Position numbers and translations under genes: made by a program. Below are positions 1 to 11,217 of a DNA stretch of 64,000 bases, piece by piece; the first letter of the stretch is position 1; the number at the start of each line of letters is the position of its first letter. Source of the DNA: Mycolicibacterium tokaiense (GTDB taxonomy: Bacteria > Actinomycetota > Actinomycetes > Mycobacteriales > Mycobacteriaceae); contig NZ_AP022600.1 of the NCBI RefSeq assembly GCF_010725885.1, forward strand, positions 4,650,001 through 4,714,000, given 5' to 3'. The notes under the pieces are model-generated. The model ran no database searches, was not told the DNA's origin, and was given only the letters and a program-made list of their open reading frames with translations.

Positions 1-11
1 ATTTGTGTGCG

Positions 12-356
12 ATGAGCCTGGATCCCGCGATCGCCGCCCGGCTCAAGCGCAACGCCGACGGGCTGTTCACCGCTGTGGCGCAGGAGCGCGGTTCCGGTGA
101 TGTGCTGATGGTGGCGTGGATGGACGACGACGCCCTGGCCCGAACCCTGGCCACCCGCGAGGCCACGTATTTCTCCCGATCGCGTGGTGAGCAGTGGGTC
201 AAGGGTGCGACGTCGGGGCACACCCAGCATGTGCACTCGGTGCGCCTGGACTGCGACGGCGACACCGTGCTGCTGGTGGTCGACCAGACCGGCGGTGCGT
301 GCCACACCGGCGATCACACCTGCTTCGACGCCGACGTGCTGCTGCCCTCGGAATAG
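12..356 (+). CDS. hisI: Phosphoribosyl-AMP cyclohydrolase
   Basis: Third step of histidine biosynthesis: opens the adenine ring of phosphoribosyl-AMP in the cytoplasm. The 114-residue protein is a monofunctional HisI with no fused HisE domain, as is usual in mycobacteria. Metal-ligand signatures are visible: the RLDCDGD segment (Asp cluster and a Cys) and the C-terminal [11 protein letters not shown] segment holding the other zinc Cys residues. I chose the ATG at 12 over an in-frame TTG at 3 because [11 protein letters not shown] looks like the family N-terminus. The rest of the his genes must lie upstream of the window. Confidence 0.95.
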   Translation: MSLDPAIAARLKRNADGLFTAVAQERGSGDVLMVAWMDDDALARTLATREATYFSRSRGEQWVKGATSGHTQHVHSVRLDCDGDTVLLVVDQTGGACHTGDHTCFDADVLLPSE

Positions 357-402
357 CGCAACCGACCGGTGGCAGCGGCCCGGGCGCGGTAGTGTCCGCT
401 CC

Positions 403-1524
403 GTGGGAAGTTCACGGTTGTTCACCATGGTTGCCGTCGTCGCGCTCGCCCTGGCGGGGTGTGCGCCTCCCGAGAAAGAGAGCAGCAGCACCCAGTCCGA
501 GGGCGGTGTTGATGCCAGGACCGCCACCTCCGCCGAGGACTTCGGCGGCATGGATGCCCTGGTCGAGGCCGCCAAGGCCGAGGGCGAGCTCAACGTCATT
601 GCGCTGCCGCCGGATTGGGCGAACTACGGCGAGATCATCAGCACGTTCTCGGACAAGTACGGGATCAAGGTGAACTCGGCGCAGCCCGACGCCAACAGTC
701 AGGACGAGATCAACGCCGCCAACCAGCAGAAGGGCCGCAGCACCGCCCCCGATGTCTTCGATCTCGGTCAGGCCATCGCACTGGCGAACACGCAGATGTT
801 CGCGCCGTACAAGGTGGCCACCTTCGACGACATTCCCGAGCAGTTCAAGGACCCCGACGGCACCTGGGTCAACGACTACGGCGGCTACATGTCCATCGGC
901 TACGACTCGTCGAAGGTCCCCGACGTCACCGCTGTCGCGGACCTGCTCAAGCCGGAGTTCGCGGGCAAGGTCGCTCTCAACGGCGACCCCACCACCGCCA
1001 GCGCCGCGGCCAACGGTGTGCTGATGGCGTCGCTGGCCAACGGCGGGTCCGCCGACGATCTGGCCCCCGGCGTCGACTTCTTCCGCCAACTCAAGCAGGC
1101 CGGCAACTTCCTGCCGGTGGACCCGACGCCGGCGACCATCGAGTCGGGTCAGACCCCTGTCGTCATCGACTGGGACTACCTCAACGCCGCCGAGACCGCC
1201 AAGCTGCCGAGCTGGAAAGTGTTCGTTCCCAACGATGCCCTGGTCGGGGGCTACTACTTCCAGGCCATCAACAAAGACGGCCCGCACCCCGCGGCGGCCC
1301 GGCTGTGGCAGGAGTTCCTCTACAGCGACGAGGGTCAGAACCTCTATCTCGAGGGCGGGGCCCGCCCGGTGCGCGCAGACACGATGGCCGAGGCCGGGAC
1401 GATCGACAAGACCGCGTTCGACGCCCTGCCGCCGGTCGACGGCACCCCGGTGATCCCCACGGATGAGCAGACCACCAAGAACGCCGAGTTCCTCGGTGCC
1501 AACTGGGCCGCGGCGATCGGGTGA
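403..1524 (+). CDS. Orphan ABC-transporter substrate-binding lipoprotein (PotD/Fe3+ type)
   Basis: Extracellular solute-binding protein of about 373 residues, expected to be anchored outside the membrane by a lipid. The N-terminus from the GTG at 403 has an Arg, a hydrophobic core and the lipobox LAGC. Starting further upstream would run the frame through hisI, so GTG 403 (or ATG 427) is the likely start. The body resembles the spermidine/putrescine and ferric-iron binding families, with phrases such as DLLKPEFAGKVAL and GGYYFQAINKDGPHPAAARLW. No permease or ATPase gene is adjacent, so the substrate is unknown and it must work with a transporter encoded elsewhere. Confidence 0.85.
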   Translation: MGSSRLFTMVAVVALALAGCAPPEKESSSTQSEGGVDARTATSAEDFGGMDALVEAAKAEGELNVIALPPDWANYGEIISTFSDKYGIKVNSAQPDANSQDEINAANQQKGRSTAPDVFDLGQAIALANTQMFAPYKVATFDDIPEQFKDPDGTWVNDYGGYMSIGYDSSKVPDVTAVADLLKPEFAGKVALNGDPTTASAAANGVLMASLANGGSADDLAPGVDFFRQLKQAGNFLPVDPTPATIESGQTPVVIDWDYLNAAETAKLPSWKVFVPNDALVGGYYFQAINKDGPHPAAARLWQEFLYSDEGQNLYLEGGARPVRADTMAEAGTIDKTAFDALPPVDGTPVIPTDEQTTKNAEFLGANWAAAIG

Positions 1525-1537
1525 CCCGCAGCGTCGG

Positions 1538-2914
1538 TCAGTCGATCCGGACGTCCTGGCGCACCAGTTCCGCTTGGACGGCGTCGATCTCGACGTCGGC
1601 GAAGGTCCGGCCGGTCCGGATCGACAGGGCGGCGGCCACGCCGGCGCCCTGACCGGTGACCGCGCAGCACGACATGTTCCGGGTTGCCGCATGAGCTATC
1701 CGGTCACCGCCGGTGGCACGCCCGGCCACGATCAGATGGTGCACGGACTTCGGCAGCAGTGACCGGTAGGGGATCTGCAGGTAGCGCCCGGTGGTCGGCA
1801 GCACCAGGACGCCGTAGCCGTCGATGAACTCGGGGTAGATCCCGATGCTGTCGTCGAACCGGCCCTGATGGCGTACATCCGCTTCGGTCAGGTTGTAGAC
1901 GGCATCGATCTTGCGGGTGTCGCGGATACCGATCGTCATACCGAAGTTGCGCAACCGGGCGGTGCGGCAGCCCGGGGTGTAGCGGCGCAGGGCCTCGATG
2001 GCCAGCATGGTCTGCCGTCGGCCCTCGATCTCGAACCGGGTCAGACTGTCCGGATCGGTGCCGTCGCACCCGGCCAGGTGCACCAGGTTCATGTACGTCA
2101 GTTCACCGGTGTCGTGCATCGCGCCCCAGGTGCCGCCGATGGTGTTCAGATCGGCAGGCAGCACCCCGTCGGCGATGGCCTTGGCGAACGGCTTTCCGAG
2201 GTAGGGCGAATAGAGGTCGGCGTCCTTGTCCGCGGTCTCGTCGGCGCTGAACTCGCCGGCCGACCAGTCGCGGTAGGTCTGCGGATCCTCGGCGACCCCG
2301 GCCAGGAACGCGGCCTTGTCGACGCCGGCGAGGTGGAACATCACCGACGCCGCCATCATCTCCTCGACCGGGGTCCGGTGTGTCGGCGCACCGGCGCGTG
2401 TCGCCACGTCGGCGTCACCGGTCGCGTCGACCACCCGCCGGGCCAGGATCGCCTCGCGCCCGGCCTTCGACTCGGTGACGATGCCGATGATCGTGTCGCC
2501 GTCCATGAGCGGCGCGACGAACTGGCGGTGCAGCATGGCGCGCACGCCCGCTTCCTCCACCAGCCGGTCGGCGACCACCTTGAAGCCCTCGGAGTCCAAT
2601 TCGTAGGACAGCGACTGGCTTTCGGGCACCGCCGCGCCCATCGCCTTGGCGCGCTCTTCGAACTCCCAGCCCAGGCCGCCGGCCTCCACGGTCTGCTCGT
2701 GGCGATACCAGGCGAAGCCCTCGACGCCGACGGCGGTGATGTTGCCACCGAAACAGCCGAAGCGTTCCACCAACGTCACCTGCACGCCGGCCCTCGCGGC
2801 GGAAAGGGCGGCGGCCAGGCCACCCGGACCGGAACCCACCACCAGGACGTCGGTTTCGTGGATGACGTCGAGCTCACGTGCTGGCTCGGTGATGGTCCGT
2901 GGCGGCGCAGGCAT
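1538..2914 (-). CDS. FAD-dependent oxidoreductase (FAD_oxidored family)
   Basis: A 458-residue flavoprotein. The FAD-binding Rossmann motif GSGPGGLAAALSAARAG lies at about residues 27-43, followed by the ERFGCFGGN segment typical of the FAD_oxidored (PF12831) group. A second nucleotide-contact region reads RRVVDATGDADVA, and a C-terminal FAD-closing segment reads GRATGGDRIAHAATRNMSC. The substrate cannot be told from sequence. It is convergent with the solute-binding lipoprotein gene, with only 13 bases between the stops; whether they act together is unknown. Confidence 0.85.
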   Translation of the reverse strand: MPAPPRTITEPARELDVIHETDVLVVGSGPGGLAAALSAARAGVQVTLVERFGCFGGNITAVGVEGFAWYRHEQTVEAGGLGWEFEERAKAMGAAVPESQSLSYELDSEGFKVVADRLVEEAGVRAMLHRQFVAPLMDGDTIIGIVTESKAGREAILARRVVDATGDADVATRAGAPTHRTPVEEMMAASVMFHLAGVDKAAFLAGVAEDPQTYRDWSAGEFSADETADKDADLYSPYLGKPFAKAIADGVLPADLNTIGGTWGAMHDTGELTYMNLVHLAGCDGTDPDSLTRFEIEGRRQTMLAIEALRRYTPGCRTARLRNFGMTIGIRDTRKIDAVYNLTEADVRHQGRFDDSIGIYPEFIDGYGVLVLPTTGRYLQIPYRSLLPKSVHHLIVAGRATGGDRIAHAATRNMSCCAVTGQGAGVAAALSIRTGRTFADVEIDAVQAELVRQDVRID

Positions 2915-2943
2915 GGTCGGCGATGATAGACCCCGCCGGTGAA

Positions 2944-3405
2944 CTACCGGACGCGCTGACGCAGCACCTCGAGGGCCTTGTCGGCGTGGGTGTCCATGCT
3001 GATCTCGCTGGCGATGACGTCGAGCACCTTACGGTCGGTGTCGATCACGAACGTCGTCCGCTTCACCGGCATGAATTTGCCGAGCAGCCCGCGCTTCACC
3101 CCGAAAGCCGTGGCCACCGCGGCGTCGACGTCCGACAGCAGCGGATAGTCGAAGTTCTCCTTGGCGGCGAACTGTGCCTGCTTGTCCGGGGCATCGGTGC
3201 TGATCCCGACGCGCTGCGCACCGAGGGCAGCGAACTCGCCGGCCAGATCTCGGAAGTGGCAGGCCTCCTTGGTGCACCCCGGCGTCATGGCTGCCGGGTA
3301 GAAGAACAGCACCACCGGACCCTGCGCCAGGAAGTCGCTGAAGCGCCGCTGCGCACCCGTCTGATCAGGTAGAACGAAGTCGTCGATGAAGTCCCCGCGT
3401 TTCAT
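2944..3405 (-). CDS. bcp: Peroxiredoxin, BCP/AhpC-TSA family
   Basis: Thiol peroxidase of 153 residues that reduces hydrogen and organic peroxides in the cytoplasm. The peroxidatic Cys44 sits in [11 protein letters not shown], with a candidate resolving Cys49 five residues later, the standard atypical 2-Cys BCP arrangement. The ATG at 3405 gives a normal BCP N-terminus ([17 protein letters not shown]); an in-frame GTG at 3414 is a less likely alternative. It lies antisense just upstream of trpE, the same arrangement as the bcpB-trpE region of other mycobacteria. The open frame beyond residue 1 is only the antisense shadow of trpE. Confidence 0.93.
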   Translation of the reverse strand: MKRGDFIDDFVLPDQTGAQRRFSDFLAQGPVVLFFYPAAMTPGCTKEACHFRDLAGEFAALGAQRVGISTDAPDKQAQFAAKENFDYPLLSDVDAAVATAFGVKRGLLGKFMPVKRTTFVIDTDRKVLDVIASEISMDTHADKALEVLRQRVR

Positions 3406-3456
3406 GGAGGTCACGCTACGCCGCAGCCGCTGCGGGCCGTCTGGGAGGATGTGCCG

Positions 3457-4985
<1,529 letters not shown>

Positions 4986-4986
<1 letters not shown>

Positions 4987-5600
4987 TGATGATCCGGGTG
5001 GCGCAACTGCTCCTGGTGCTGGCGGCGCTGGCGCTGTGGGGGGCATCGCGGCTGCCCTGGGTGCAGGTCACCTCGTTCGACGGGCTGGGCCAGCCCAAGA
5101 CCGTCATCCTCGACGGCGCCACCTGGGTCAGTGCACTGACGCCCCTGGCGCTGCTGTTGGTGGCGGCCGCGGTCGCGGTGCTGGCGGTGCGGGGCTGGCC
5201 GCTGCGGGCGTTGGCGGTGCTGGTTGCCCTCGCCAGCGGCCTGACGGCCTACCTGGCGATCACCCAGTGGGTGATGCGGGACGTGTCCATCCGGGGCGCC
5301 GGCCTGGCGGAGGTCACGGTGGCCTCGCTGGTGGACAGCCAGCGGTTCTACTGGGGTGCGGTGCTGGCGCTGGCCGCCGCGGTGGTCGCGCTGGCGGGAG
5401 CGGTGCTGCTGATCAGGTCCGCAGGCACGGCCAGGGCCGCCACCACCAAGTACCGGGCCCCGGCTGCCCGCCGCGCCGCCGCGCAGGACGACGCGGTGCG
5501 CGACACTGATGACGGGATGTCCGAGCGGATGATCTGGGACGCCCTGGACCAGGGCCGGGATCCCACGGCGGGGCCGGGTCCGGAGAAGGAGGGCCGGTGA
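4986..5600 (+). CDS. Trp-operon-associated membrane protein (TIGR02234 type)
   Basis: A 204-residue integral membrane protein with about four hydrophobic segments (near residues 5-20, 45-65, 70-95 and 118-140) and a hydrophilic, charged C-terminal tail of about 60 residues. It overlaps the trpE stop by one base (TGATG) and precedes trpC. This position is conserved in actinobacteria, and the family is described as a Trp-region conserved membrane protein. Its function is unknown. Co-translation with trpE suggests a link to aromatic amino-acid metabolism, but that is inference. Confidence 0.88.
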
Positions 5601-5667
5601 ACCGTTCGGGCCGCTCAGCCGTTACCCTTACGAGACAGCTTTTGAGGTACAGAAGGGACCGGCAGGG

Positions 5668-6486
5668 ATGAGTGCGGCGACTGTCCTCGACTCCATCATC
5701 GAGGGAGTCCGCGCTGACGTCGCCGCCCGCGAAGCGATCATCAGCCTGGCTGAGGTCAAGGAAGCGGCCCACGCCGCTCCGCCGCCTCGCGACGTGATGG
5801 CTGCGCTGCGGGAACCCGGAATCGGCGTCATCGCCGAGGTGAAGCGGGCCAGCCCGTCCCGGGGGCAGCTGGCCAACATCGCCGATCCCGCGGACCTGGC
5901 CCGCGCATACCAGAGCGGCGGCGCTCGGATCATCAGTGTCCTCACCGAGGAACGCCGCTTCCACGGATCACTGGCCGACCTCGACGCTGTTCGCGCCGCG
6001 GTGACCATCCCGGTGTTGCGCAAGGACTTTGTGGTACGTCCGTACCAGATCCATGAGGCCCGCGCCCACGGTGCCGACATGCTGCTGCTCATCGTCGCCG
6101 CCCTCGAACAGCCGGCCCTGGAGTCACTGCTCGAGCGCACGGAGTCTCTCGGGATGACCGCTCTGGTGGAGGTCCACACCGAGGAAGAAGCCAGCCGTGC
6201 ACTGCAAGCCGGGGCCAAGGTGATCGGGGTCAATGCCCGTGACCTGAAGACCCTGGAGGTGGACCGCGACTGCTTCGCCCGCATCGCACCCGGTCTGCCC
6301 AGCGACATCATCCGGGTCGCCGAATCCGGGGTCCGAGGTACCGCAGACCTCCTGGCCTACGCCGGCGCCGGTGCTGACGCCGTGTTGGTGGGCGAAGGCC
6401 TGGTCACCAGCGGCGACCCGCGTTCTGCGGTCGCCGACCTGGTGACTGCCGGAACCCATCCGTCCTGCCCGAAACCCTCCCGCTAG
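5668..6486 (+). CDS. trpC: Indole-3-glycerol phosphate synthase
   Basis: A 272-residue TIM-barrel enzyme that closes the indole ring of CdRP in tryptophan synthesis. Catalytic-site motifs are present: [12 protein letters not shown] (catalytic Lys region), [28 protein letters not shown] and VAESGVRG. The start is ATG 5668, preceded by AGAAGGGA. The 67-base gap from the membrane gene is the largest in the trp cluster and could hold an internal promoter, but I see no convincing one. I see no leader peptide or attenuator. Confidence 0.97.
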   Translation: MSAATVLDSIIEGVRADVAAREAIISLAEVKEAAHAAPPPRDVMAALREPGIGVIAEVKRASPSRGQLANIADPADLARAYQSGGARIISVLTEERRFHGSLADLDAVRAAVTIPVLRKDFVVRPYQIHEARAHGADMLLLIVAALEQPALESLLERTESLGMTALVEVHTEEEASRALQAGAKVIGVNARDLKTLEVDRDCFARIAPGLPSDIIRVAESGVRGTADLLAYAGAGADAVLVGEGLVTSGDPRSAVADLVTAGTHPSCPKPSR

Positions 6487-6522
6487 CGCGCTCATGGCCC
6501 GCTCGCGCGAAACCCGATTCTG

Positions 6523-7791
6523 ATGGTGGATTTGTCCAACAACACCGTGCCGCGCATGAGCGCGGCCATCGCCGAGCCCACATCCCACGACCCCGACGCC
6601 CGCGGGCACTTCGGCCGCTACGGCGGCCGTCTGGTGCCCGAGGCGCTGATGGCCGTCATCGAAGAGGTCACCGCCGCCTACGAGAAGGCGCGCAGCGACC
6701 AGACCTTCCTCGACGAGCTGGACCGGCTGCAGACCCACTACAGCGGTCGGCCGTCTCCGCTGTACGAGGCCAAGCGGCTTTCCGAACATGCCGGCGGCGC
6801 CCGGCTGTTGCTCAAGCGGGAAGACCTGAATCACACCGGTTCTCACAAGATCAACAACGTGCTCGGACAGGCGTTGCTGGCCAAGCAGATGGGCAAGACG
6901 CGGGTCATCGCCGAAACCGGTGCCGGCCAGCACGGCGTGGCCACCGCCACCGCCTGCGCGCTGCTGGATCTGGAGTGCGTCATCTACATGGGGGCCGTCG
7001 ACACCGCGCGCCAAGCCCTGAACGTGGCGCGCATGCGTCTGCTCGGGGCTGAGGTGGTGGCCGTCGAGTCGGGCTCCAAGACGCTCAAGGACGCCATCAA
7101 CGAGACCTTCCGCGACTGGGTGGCCCACGCCGACGACACCTTCTACGCCTTCGGTACCGCCGCCGGACCGCACCCGTTCCCCATGATGGTGCGTGACTTC
7201 CAGCGGATCATCGGTCTGGAGGCCCGTGCCCAGATCCAGAACCAGCTGGGCCGGCTTCCCGACGCGGTCACCGCCTGCATCGGTGGGGGATCCAACGCCA
7301 TCGGCATTTTCCACGCCTTCATCGATGACCCCGGGGTGCGGCTCGTCGGCTTCGAAGCAGCCGGCGACGGTGTCGAAACCGGAAGGCACGCAGCGACGTT
7401 CACCGGCGGCACACCCGGTGCGTTCCAGGGCTCGTTCTCCTACCTGCTTCAGGACGAGGACGGCCAGACCATCGAATCCCATTCCATTTCAGCGGGTTTG
7501 GACTATCCCGGCGTGGGCCCGGAACACGCACTGCTCAAGGACATCGGCCGGGCCGAGTACCGGCCCATCACCGACTCCGAAGCCATGGACGCGTTCCGGC
7601 TGCTGTGCCGCACCGAGGGCATCATCCCCGCCATCGAATCTGCCCACGCCGTCGCGGGCGCGGTGAAGCTCGGCATCGAGATGGGCCCGGGTGCGGTCAT
7701 CATGATCAACCTCTCGGGCCGAGGCGACAAGGACGTCGCCACCGCGGCCAAGTGGTTCGGCCTGCTCGACGACGAAGCCGTGCAGTCATGA
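6523..7791 (+). CDS. trpB: Tryptophan synthase beta chain
   Basis: PLP enzyme that joins indole and serine in the last step of tryptophan synthesis. The PLP lysine lies in [10 protein letters not shown], the phosphate-binding loop is [10 protein letters not shown], and the substrate loop is ETGAGQHG. As drawn it has 422 residues from ATG 6523. An in-frame ATG at 6556 gives [12 protein letters not shown], which matches the usual mycobacterial N-terminus, so that start is a serious alternative. The stop overlaps trpA by four bases (ATGA), so the two subunits are translationally coupled. Confidence 0.97.
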   Translation: MVDLSNNTVPRMSAAIAEPTSHDPDARGHFGRYGGRLVPEALMAVIEEVTAAYEKARSDQTFLDELDRLQTHYSGRPSPLYEAKRLSEHAGGARLLLKREDLNHTGSHKINNVLGQALLAKQMGKTRVIAETGAGQHGVATATACALLDLECVIYMGAVDTARQALNVARMRLLGAEVVAVESGSKTLKDAINETFRDWVAHADDTFYAFGTAAGPHPFPMMVRDFQRIIGLEARAQIQNQLGRLPDAVTACIGGGSNAIGIFHAFIDDPGVRLVGFEAAGDGVETGRHAATFTGGTPGAFQGSFSYLLQDEDGQTIESHSISAGLDYPGVGPEHALLKDIGRAEYRPITDSEAMDAFRLLCRTEGIIPAIESAHAVAGAVKLGIEMGPGAVIMINLSGRGDKDVATAAKWFGLLDDEAVQS

Positions 7792-8585
7792 GCCGGCTCG
7801 GTCCGCTGTTCGAACGCTGCCGTGCCGAAGGCCGCGCCGCGTTGATCGGATACCTGCCCACCGGCTACCCGGACGTGCAGACCTCCATCGAGGCGATGAC
7901 CACGCTGGTGGACTCGGGTTGCGACCTGATCGAGGTCGGCATCGCCTACTCCGATCCGGGCATGGACGGCCCCACCATCGCGGCGGCCACCGACGTCGCA
8001 CTCAAGCGCGGGGTGCGGGTACGCGACGCACTGGCGGCCGTCGAGGCCATCAGCGCCCGCGGCGGCCAGGCCGTCGTGATGTCCTACTGGAACCCGGTGC
8101 TGCGCTACGGCGTCGACGCGTTCGCGCGCGATCTGGCCGCGGCGGGCGGCGCCGGCATGATCACTCCCGATCTGATCCCGGACGAGGCCGACGACTGGTA
8201 CGCCGCCTCCGACGAGCACAACCTGGACCGGATCTTCTTGGTCGCACCCTCCTCCACCCCGGAGCGCCTGGCGGCCACGGTGGCGGCCTCGCGCGGGTTC
8301 GTCTACGCGGCCTCCACCATGGGGGTCACCGGTGCGCGGGACGTGGTGTCCAATGCGGCCCCGGAATTGGTGGCCCGGGTCAAAGAGGTCTCCGACATCC
8401 CGGTCGGCGTGGGTCTGGGTGTGCGCTCCCGCGCACAGGCCGCTGACATCGGTGCCTATGCCGACGGTGTGATCGTGGGCTCGGCGCTGGTCTCCGCGCT
8501 GGAGAGCGGGCTGCCCGCGGTGGCTGCTCTGACCGAAGAACTCGCAGCCGGTGTCCGGCAGAAAGTGACCGAGGTCCCTGGGTGA
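7788..8585 (+). CDS. trpA: Tryptophan synthase alpha chain
   Basis: Cleaves indole-3-glycerol phosphate and passes indole to TrpB. The 265-residue TIM barrel keeps the catalytic pair at Glu49 (LIEVG) and Asp60 (GMDGP), by the same numbering as the enterobacterial enzyme. Loop 2 reads GIAYSDP instead of the usual GIPYSDP, so the conserved Pro53 is Ala here. The ATG at 7788 overlaps the trpB stop, and the TGA overlaps the lgt GTG by four bases, placing lgt in the same transcript. Confidence 0.96.
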   Translation: MSRLGPLFERCRAEGRAALIGYLPTGYPDVQTSIEAMTTLVDSGCDLIEVGIAYSDPGMDGPTIAAATDVALKRGVRVRDALAAVEAISARGGQAVVMSYWNPVLRYGVDAFARDLAAAGGAGMITPDLIPDEADDWYAASDEHNLDRIFLVAPSSTPERLAATVAASRGFVYAASTMGVTGARDVVSNAAPELVARVKEVSDIPVGVGLGVRSRAQAADIGAYADGVIVGSALVSALESGLPAVAALTEELAAGVRQKVTEVPG

Positions 8586-10618
8586 CCACAACCCTTCTGG
8601 CCGCCTTCCCCAGCCCGCCGCAGGGCGTCTGGCATCTCGGCCCGTTCCCGCTCCGTGCCTATGCGCTGTGCATCATCGCCGGCATCATCGCCGCGCTGAT
8701 CATCGGTGACCGCCGCTGGGAAGCCCGCGGCGGTGAGCGCGGCGTCATCTACGACGTCGCCCTGTGGGCGGTGCCGTTCGGCCTGATCGGTGGCCGTATT
8801 TATCACGTCCTGACCGACTGGGAGAAGTACTTCGGTCAGGGCGGCGCGGGATTCGGTGCGGCGCTGAAAATCTGGGAGGGCGGTCTCGGCATCTGGGGTG
8901 CGGTGGCCCTCGGCGGTGTCGGCGCGTGGATCGCGTGCCGGCGTCGTGGAATTCCGCTGCCGGCATTCGGTGACGCCATCGCTCCCGGCATCGTGCTGGC
9001 TCAGGCCATCGGCCGGCTCGGCAACTACTTCAACCAGGAGCTCTACGGCAGGCCCACGGATCTGCCCTGGGGCATGGAGATCTTCTACCGGGTGGATCCG
9101 TCGGGCATCGTCGACGTGAACTCGCTCAACGGTGTGTCCAACGGCGAGGTCGCCGCCGTGGTGCATCCGACGTTCCTCTACGAACTGCTGTGGAACCTCG
9201 CCGTTTTCGCCCTTCTGATCTACGTGGACCGCCGGTTCAGGATCGGCCACGGACGGCTGTTCGCGCTCTACGTCGCCGGGTACTGCATCGGCCGCTTCGG
9301 CGTCGAGCTCATGCGCGACGACTACGCCACCCTGATCGCCGGCATCCGGGTCAACTCGTTCACCTCGACGTTCGTCTTCCTCGGCGCCGCCGTGTACTTC
9401 ATCTTGGCGCCCAAGGGCCGCGAGGCCCCGGAGACGCTGCGCGGCAATGCGCCCGAGTCCGAGGGTGTGGTCGAGAAAGCCGAGAAGGAGATGGCGGCCG
9501 CGGCGGCCACCACCGGTGTGGTGGCGGCGGCGACGGCTGCGGCCGCGGACGAAAAGGCCCACGAAAAGGCCGACGATGATACGGCCGATGCCGGCGAGGC
9601 CGACGACAGCGACACGAAGGCGCTGATCGAGCAGCTCGACACCGAAGAGGTGCCGGAGCCCGAGCCGGTCGACGAGGACGATCTCGTGACCGTCGAAGAT
9701 CCGGACGACGAAGCCGACCGAGAAGCCGAGATCACGGCGGACGGTGAGGTGGCTGTGGAGACGGTCGCCGAGGCCGAGGAAGCCCAGCTGATCGACGAGG
9801 ATCACGATCCGGTTGATGAGGAGGATCTCGAGAGCCTGGAGGCACCGGTCGCGGTGGCGCCGGTGTCCGAGCAGCAGGAGGAGCTCAGCGAGCCGGACGC
9901 CAAGGCCGAGGTGGACGAGCAGGCGGCCGACGAGGAAGAGGCCGCCGAGGGCGAGGCGCTGATCGTCGATGATCCTGAGGTTGATGGTCCCGAGGTTGAC
10001 GAGGCCGACCGTGAGGCTGAGGTCACCGCGGATGCGGGTGTGGTGGTCGAAACCGCCGCTGAGGCCGAGCAAGCTCAGCTGATCGACGAGGACCACGATC
10101 CGGTTGATGAGGAGGATCTCGAGAGCCTGGAGGAGTCGATCGCCGTGGCGGGGCCGGTGTCCGAGCAGCAGGAGGAGCTCAGCGAGCCGGACGCCAAGGC
10201 CGAGGTGGACGAGCAGGCGGCCGACGAGGAAGAGGCCGCCGAAGGGGAGGCGTTGATCGTCGATGATCCTGAGGTCGGGGAGCCCGAGGTCGACGAGGCC
10301 GACCGCGAGGTCGAGGTCACCGCGGATGCGGGTGTGGTGGTCGAAACCGCCGCTGAGGCCGAGCAAGCTCAGCTGATCGACGAGGACCACGATCCGGTCG
10401 ACGAGGAGGATCTCGAGAGCCTCGACGAACAGGTCGCCGTGGCGGATGCCACGGTCGAGGTGGATGAGCAGGCCGCCGACGACAACCCGTTCGACGAGCC
10501 CGAGGAGCAGCCCGCCGAATCCGCCACATCGGCCGGTGACTACACCGTGGTCACTGAGCCGGAACCGGACCGTCAGCAGGGCTCACGGCTGAGCCGGCTG
10601 CTGCGCCGCCGGCGCTAG
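8582..10618 (+). CDS. lgt: Prolipoprotein diacylglyceryl transferase with long acidic repeat tail
   Basis: Transfers diacylglycerol to the lipobox Cys of prolipoproteins in the inner membrane. The catalytic membrane core occupies about residues 1-280, with the Lgt signature AIGRLGNYFNQELYG, the KIWEGGLGIWG loop and HPTFLYELLWN. After the last helix (FVFLGAAVYFILAP) comes about 400 residues with no membrane segment, extremely rich in Glu, Asp and Ala, including near-identical repeats, and ending in the basic SRLLRRRR. The total of 678 residues is over twice a typical Lgt. Mycobacterial Lgt proteins often have a C-terminal extension, but this one is unusually long. GTG 8582 overlaps the trpA stop. 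Confidence 0.95.
   Translation: MTTTLLAAFPSPPQGVWHLGPFPLRAYALCIIAGIIAALIIGDRRWEARGGERGVIYDVALWAVPFGLIGGRIYHVLTDWEKYFGQGGAGFGAALKIWEGGLGIWGAVALGGVGAWIACRRRGIPLPAFGDAIAPGIVLAQAIGRLGNYFNQELYGRPTDLPWGMEIFYRVDPSGIVDVNSLNGVSNGEVAAVVHPTFLYELLWNLAVFALLIYVDRRFRIGHGRLFALYVAGYCIGRFGVELMRDDYATLIAGIRVNSFTSTFVFLGAAVYFILAPKGREAPETLRGNAPESEGVVEKAEKEMAAAAATTGVVAAATAAAADEKAHEKADDDTADAGEADDSDTKALIEQLDTEEVPEPEPVDEDDLVTVEDPDDEADREAEITADGEVAVETVAEAEEAQLIDEDHDPVDEEDLESLEAPVAVAPVSEQQEELSEPDAKAEVDEQAADEEEAAEGEALIVDDPEVDGPEVDEADREAEVTADAGVVVETAAEAEQAQLIDEDHDPVDEEDLESLEESIAVAGPVSEQQEELSEPDAKAEVDEQAADEEEAAEGEALIVDDPEVGEPEVDEADREVEVTADAGVVVETAAEAEQAQLIDEDHDPVDEEDLESLDEQVAVADATVEVDEQAADDNPFDEPEEQPAESATSAGDYTVVTEPEPDRQQGSRLSRLLRRRR
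9785..10490 (+). repeat. Tandem in-frame repeats in the lgt acidic tail
   Basis: A block starting with codons for QLIDEDHDPVDEEDLESL begins at 9785, 10076 and 10370, giving periods of 291 and 294 bases (97 and 98 residues). The first two units are nearly full length and share SEQQEELSEPDAKAEVDEQAAD. The third is truncated: it loses the SEQQEELSEPDAK segment but keeps VEVDEQAAD. Similarity also extends upstream, to about 9710. The high DNA identity suggests recent tandem duplication, and copy number probably varies between strains. Confidence 0.9.
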
Positions 10619-10624
10619 GCCGCG

Positions 10625-11119
10625 CTACCAGCCCATCGACCCGGGCACACCCTTGAACGGGCCGGCCACGGTGCTGGTGATCCAACCGCCGTAGAACCCG
10701 CCTGGCTGGGGACGAACGGTCTCGCCGTTGACGGTGCACCGGTCCACCGCGGCCGCCATCACGGCCACCGCGTTCGCGATCACCTCGAACCCCGCCGTCG
10801 GCCGCGGATAGGTCCAGGCTGCCCGTTCGGCGGTGATCAGCGGACTCTCCAGGTCGAAATAACTGGCCTGCCCTTTCCACTCACACCAGGACGACCCCGA
10901 AGTGGGCACCAGCACGCCCTCGCCGAACGACTCACGCGGCAGGTAGTAGGTGGGTGGATGGCTGGTCTCGAGAACCCGCCACGCCCGCTGGGTGGAGGCG
11001 ATCACCTGACCACCCAGTTCGACGGTGATGGTCACCGCCACTTCTTCGACCCGGGGTGGTCGGGGATAGTCCCAGACCGACTCCTGACCAGGACCGGGCA
11101 CATCGGGGACGGGGCGCAT
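10625..11119 (-). CDS. DUF427 domain protein
   Basis: A 164-residue cytoplasmic protein of the DUF427 family (PF04248), common in mycobacteria. Family features seen: VWDYPRPPRVE near the start, ASTQRAWRVLETSHPPTYYLP, SWCEWKGQASYF, AAWTYPRP and the C-terminal GFYGGWI. The ATG at 11119 is the only start giving the normal N-terminus; the frame upstream is unrelated to the family. It is convergent with lgt (6 bases between stops) and divergent from the TM2 gene. Biochemical function is not known. Confidence 0.85.
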   Translation of the reverse strand: MRPVPDVPGPGQESVWDYPRPPRVEEVAVTITVELGGQVIASTQRAWRVLETSHPPTYYLPRESFGEGVLVPTSGSSWCEWKGQASYFDLESPLITAERAAWTYPRPTAGFEVIANAVAVMAAAVDRCTVNGETVRPQPGGFYGGWITSTVAGPFKGVPGSMGW

Positions 11120-11217
11120 GGGTCCAGCGTAGGGAAAACCGGAAACCTCGCTGTGGAAAGCCGGAAACCTCCGGCGGATCCTGATTCGGGATCCGCTGAT
11201 CTGGCATCCTTGGCGGT

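Noticed and set aside
5601..5667. Tryptophan attenuator or leader peptide before trpC
   Set aside because: No Trp-rich short frame and no alternative hairpins are visible in this gap or before trpE.
8456..10390. A 644-codon minus-strand frame with Leu-rich repeats
   Set aside because: It is the complement of the acidic lgt repeats; the repeat pattern comes from the real plus-strand gene.
9785..10490. Possible CRISPR-like array
   Set aside because: The repeats are about 290 bases, in frame, with no unique spacers; they are coding repeats.
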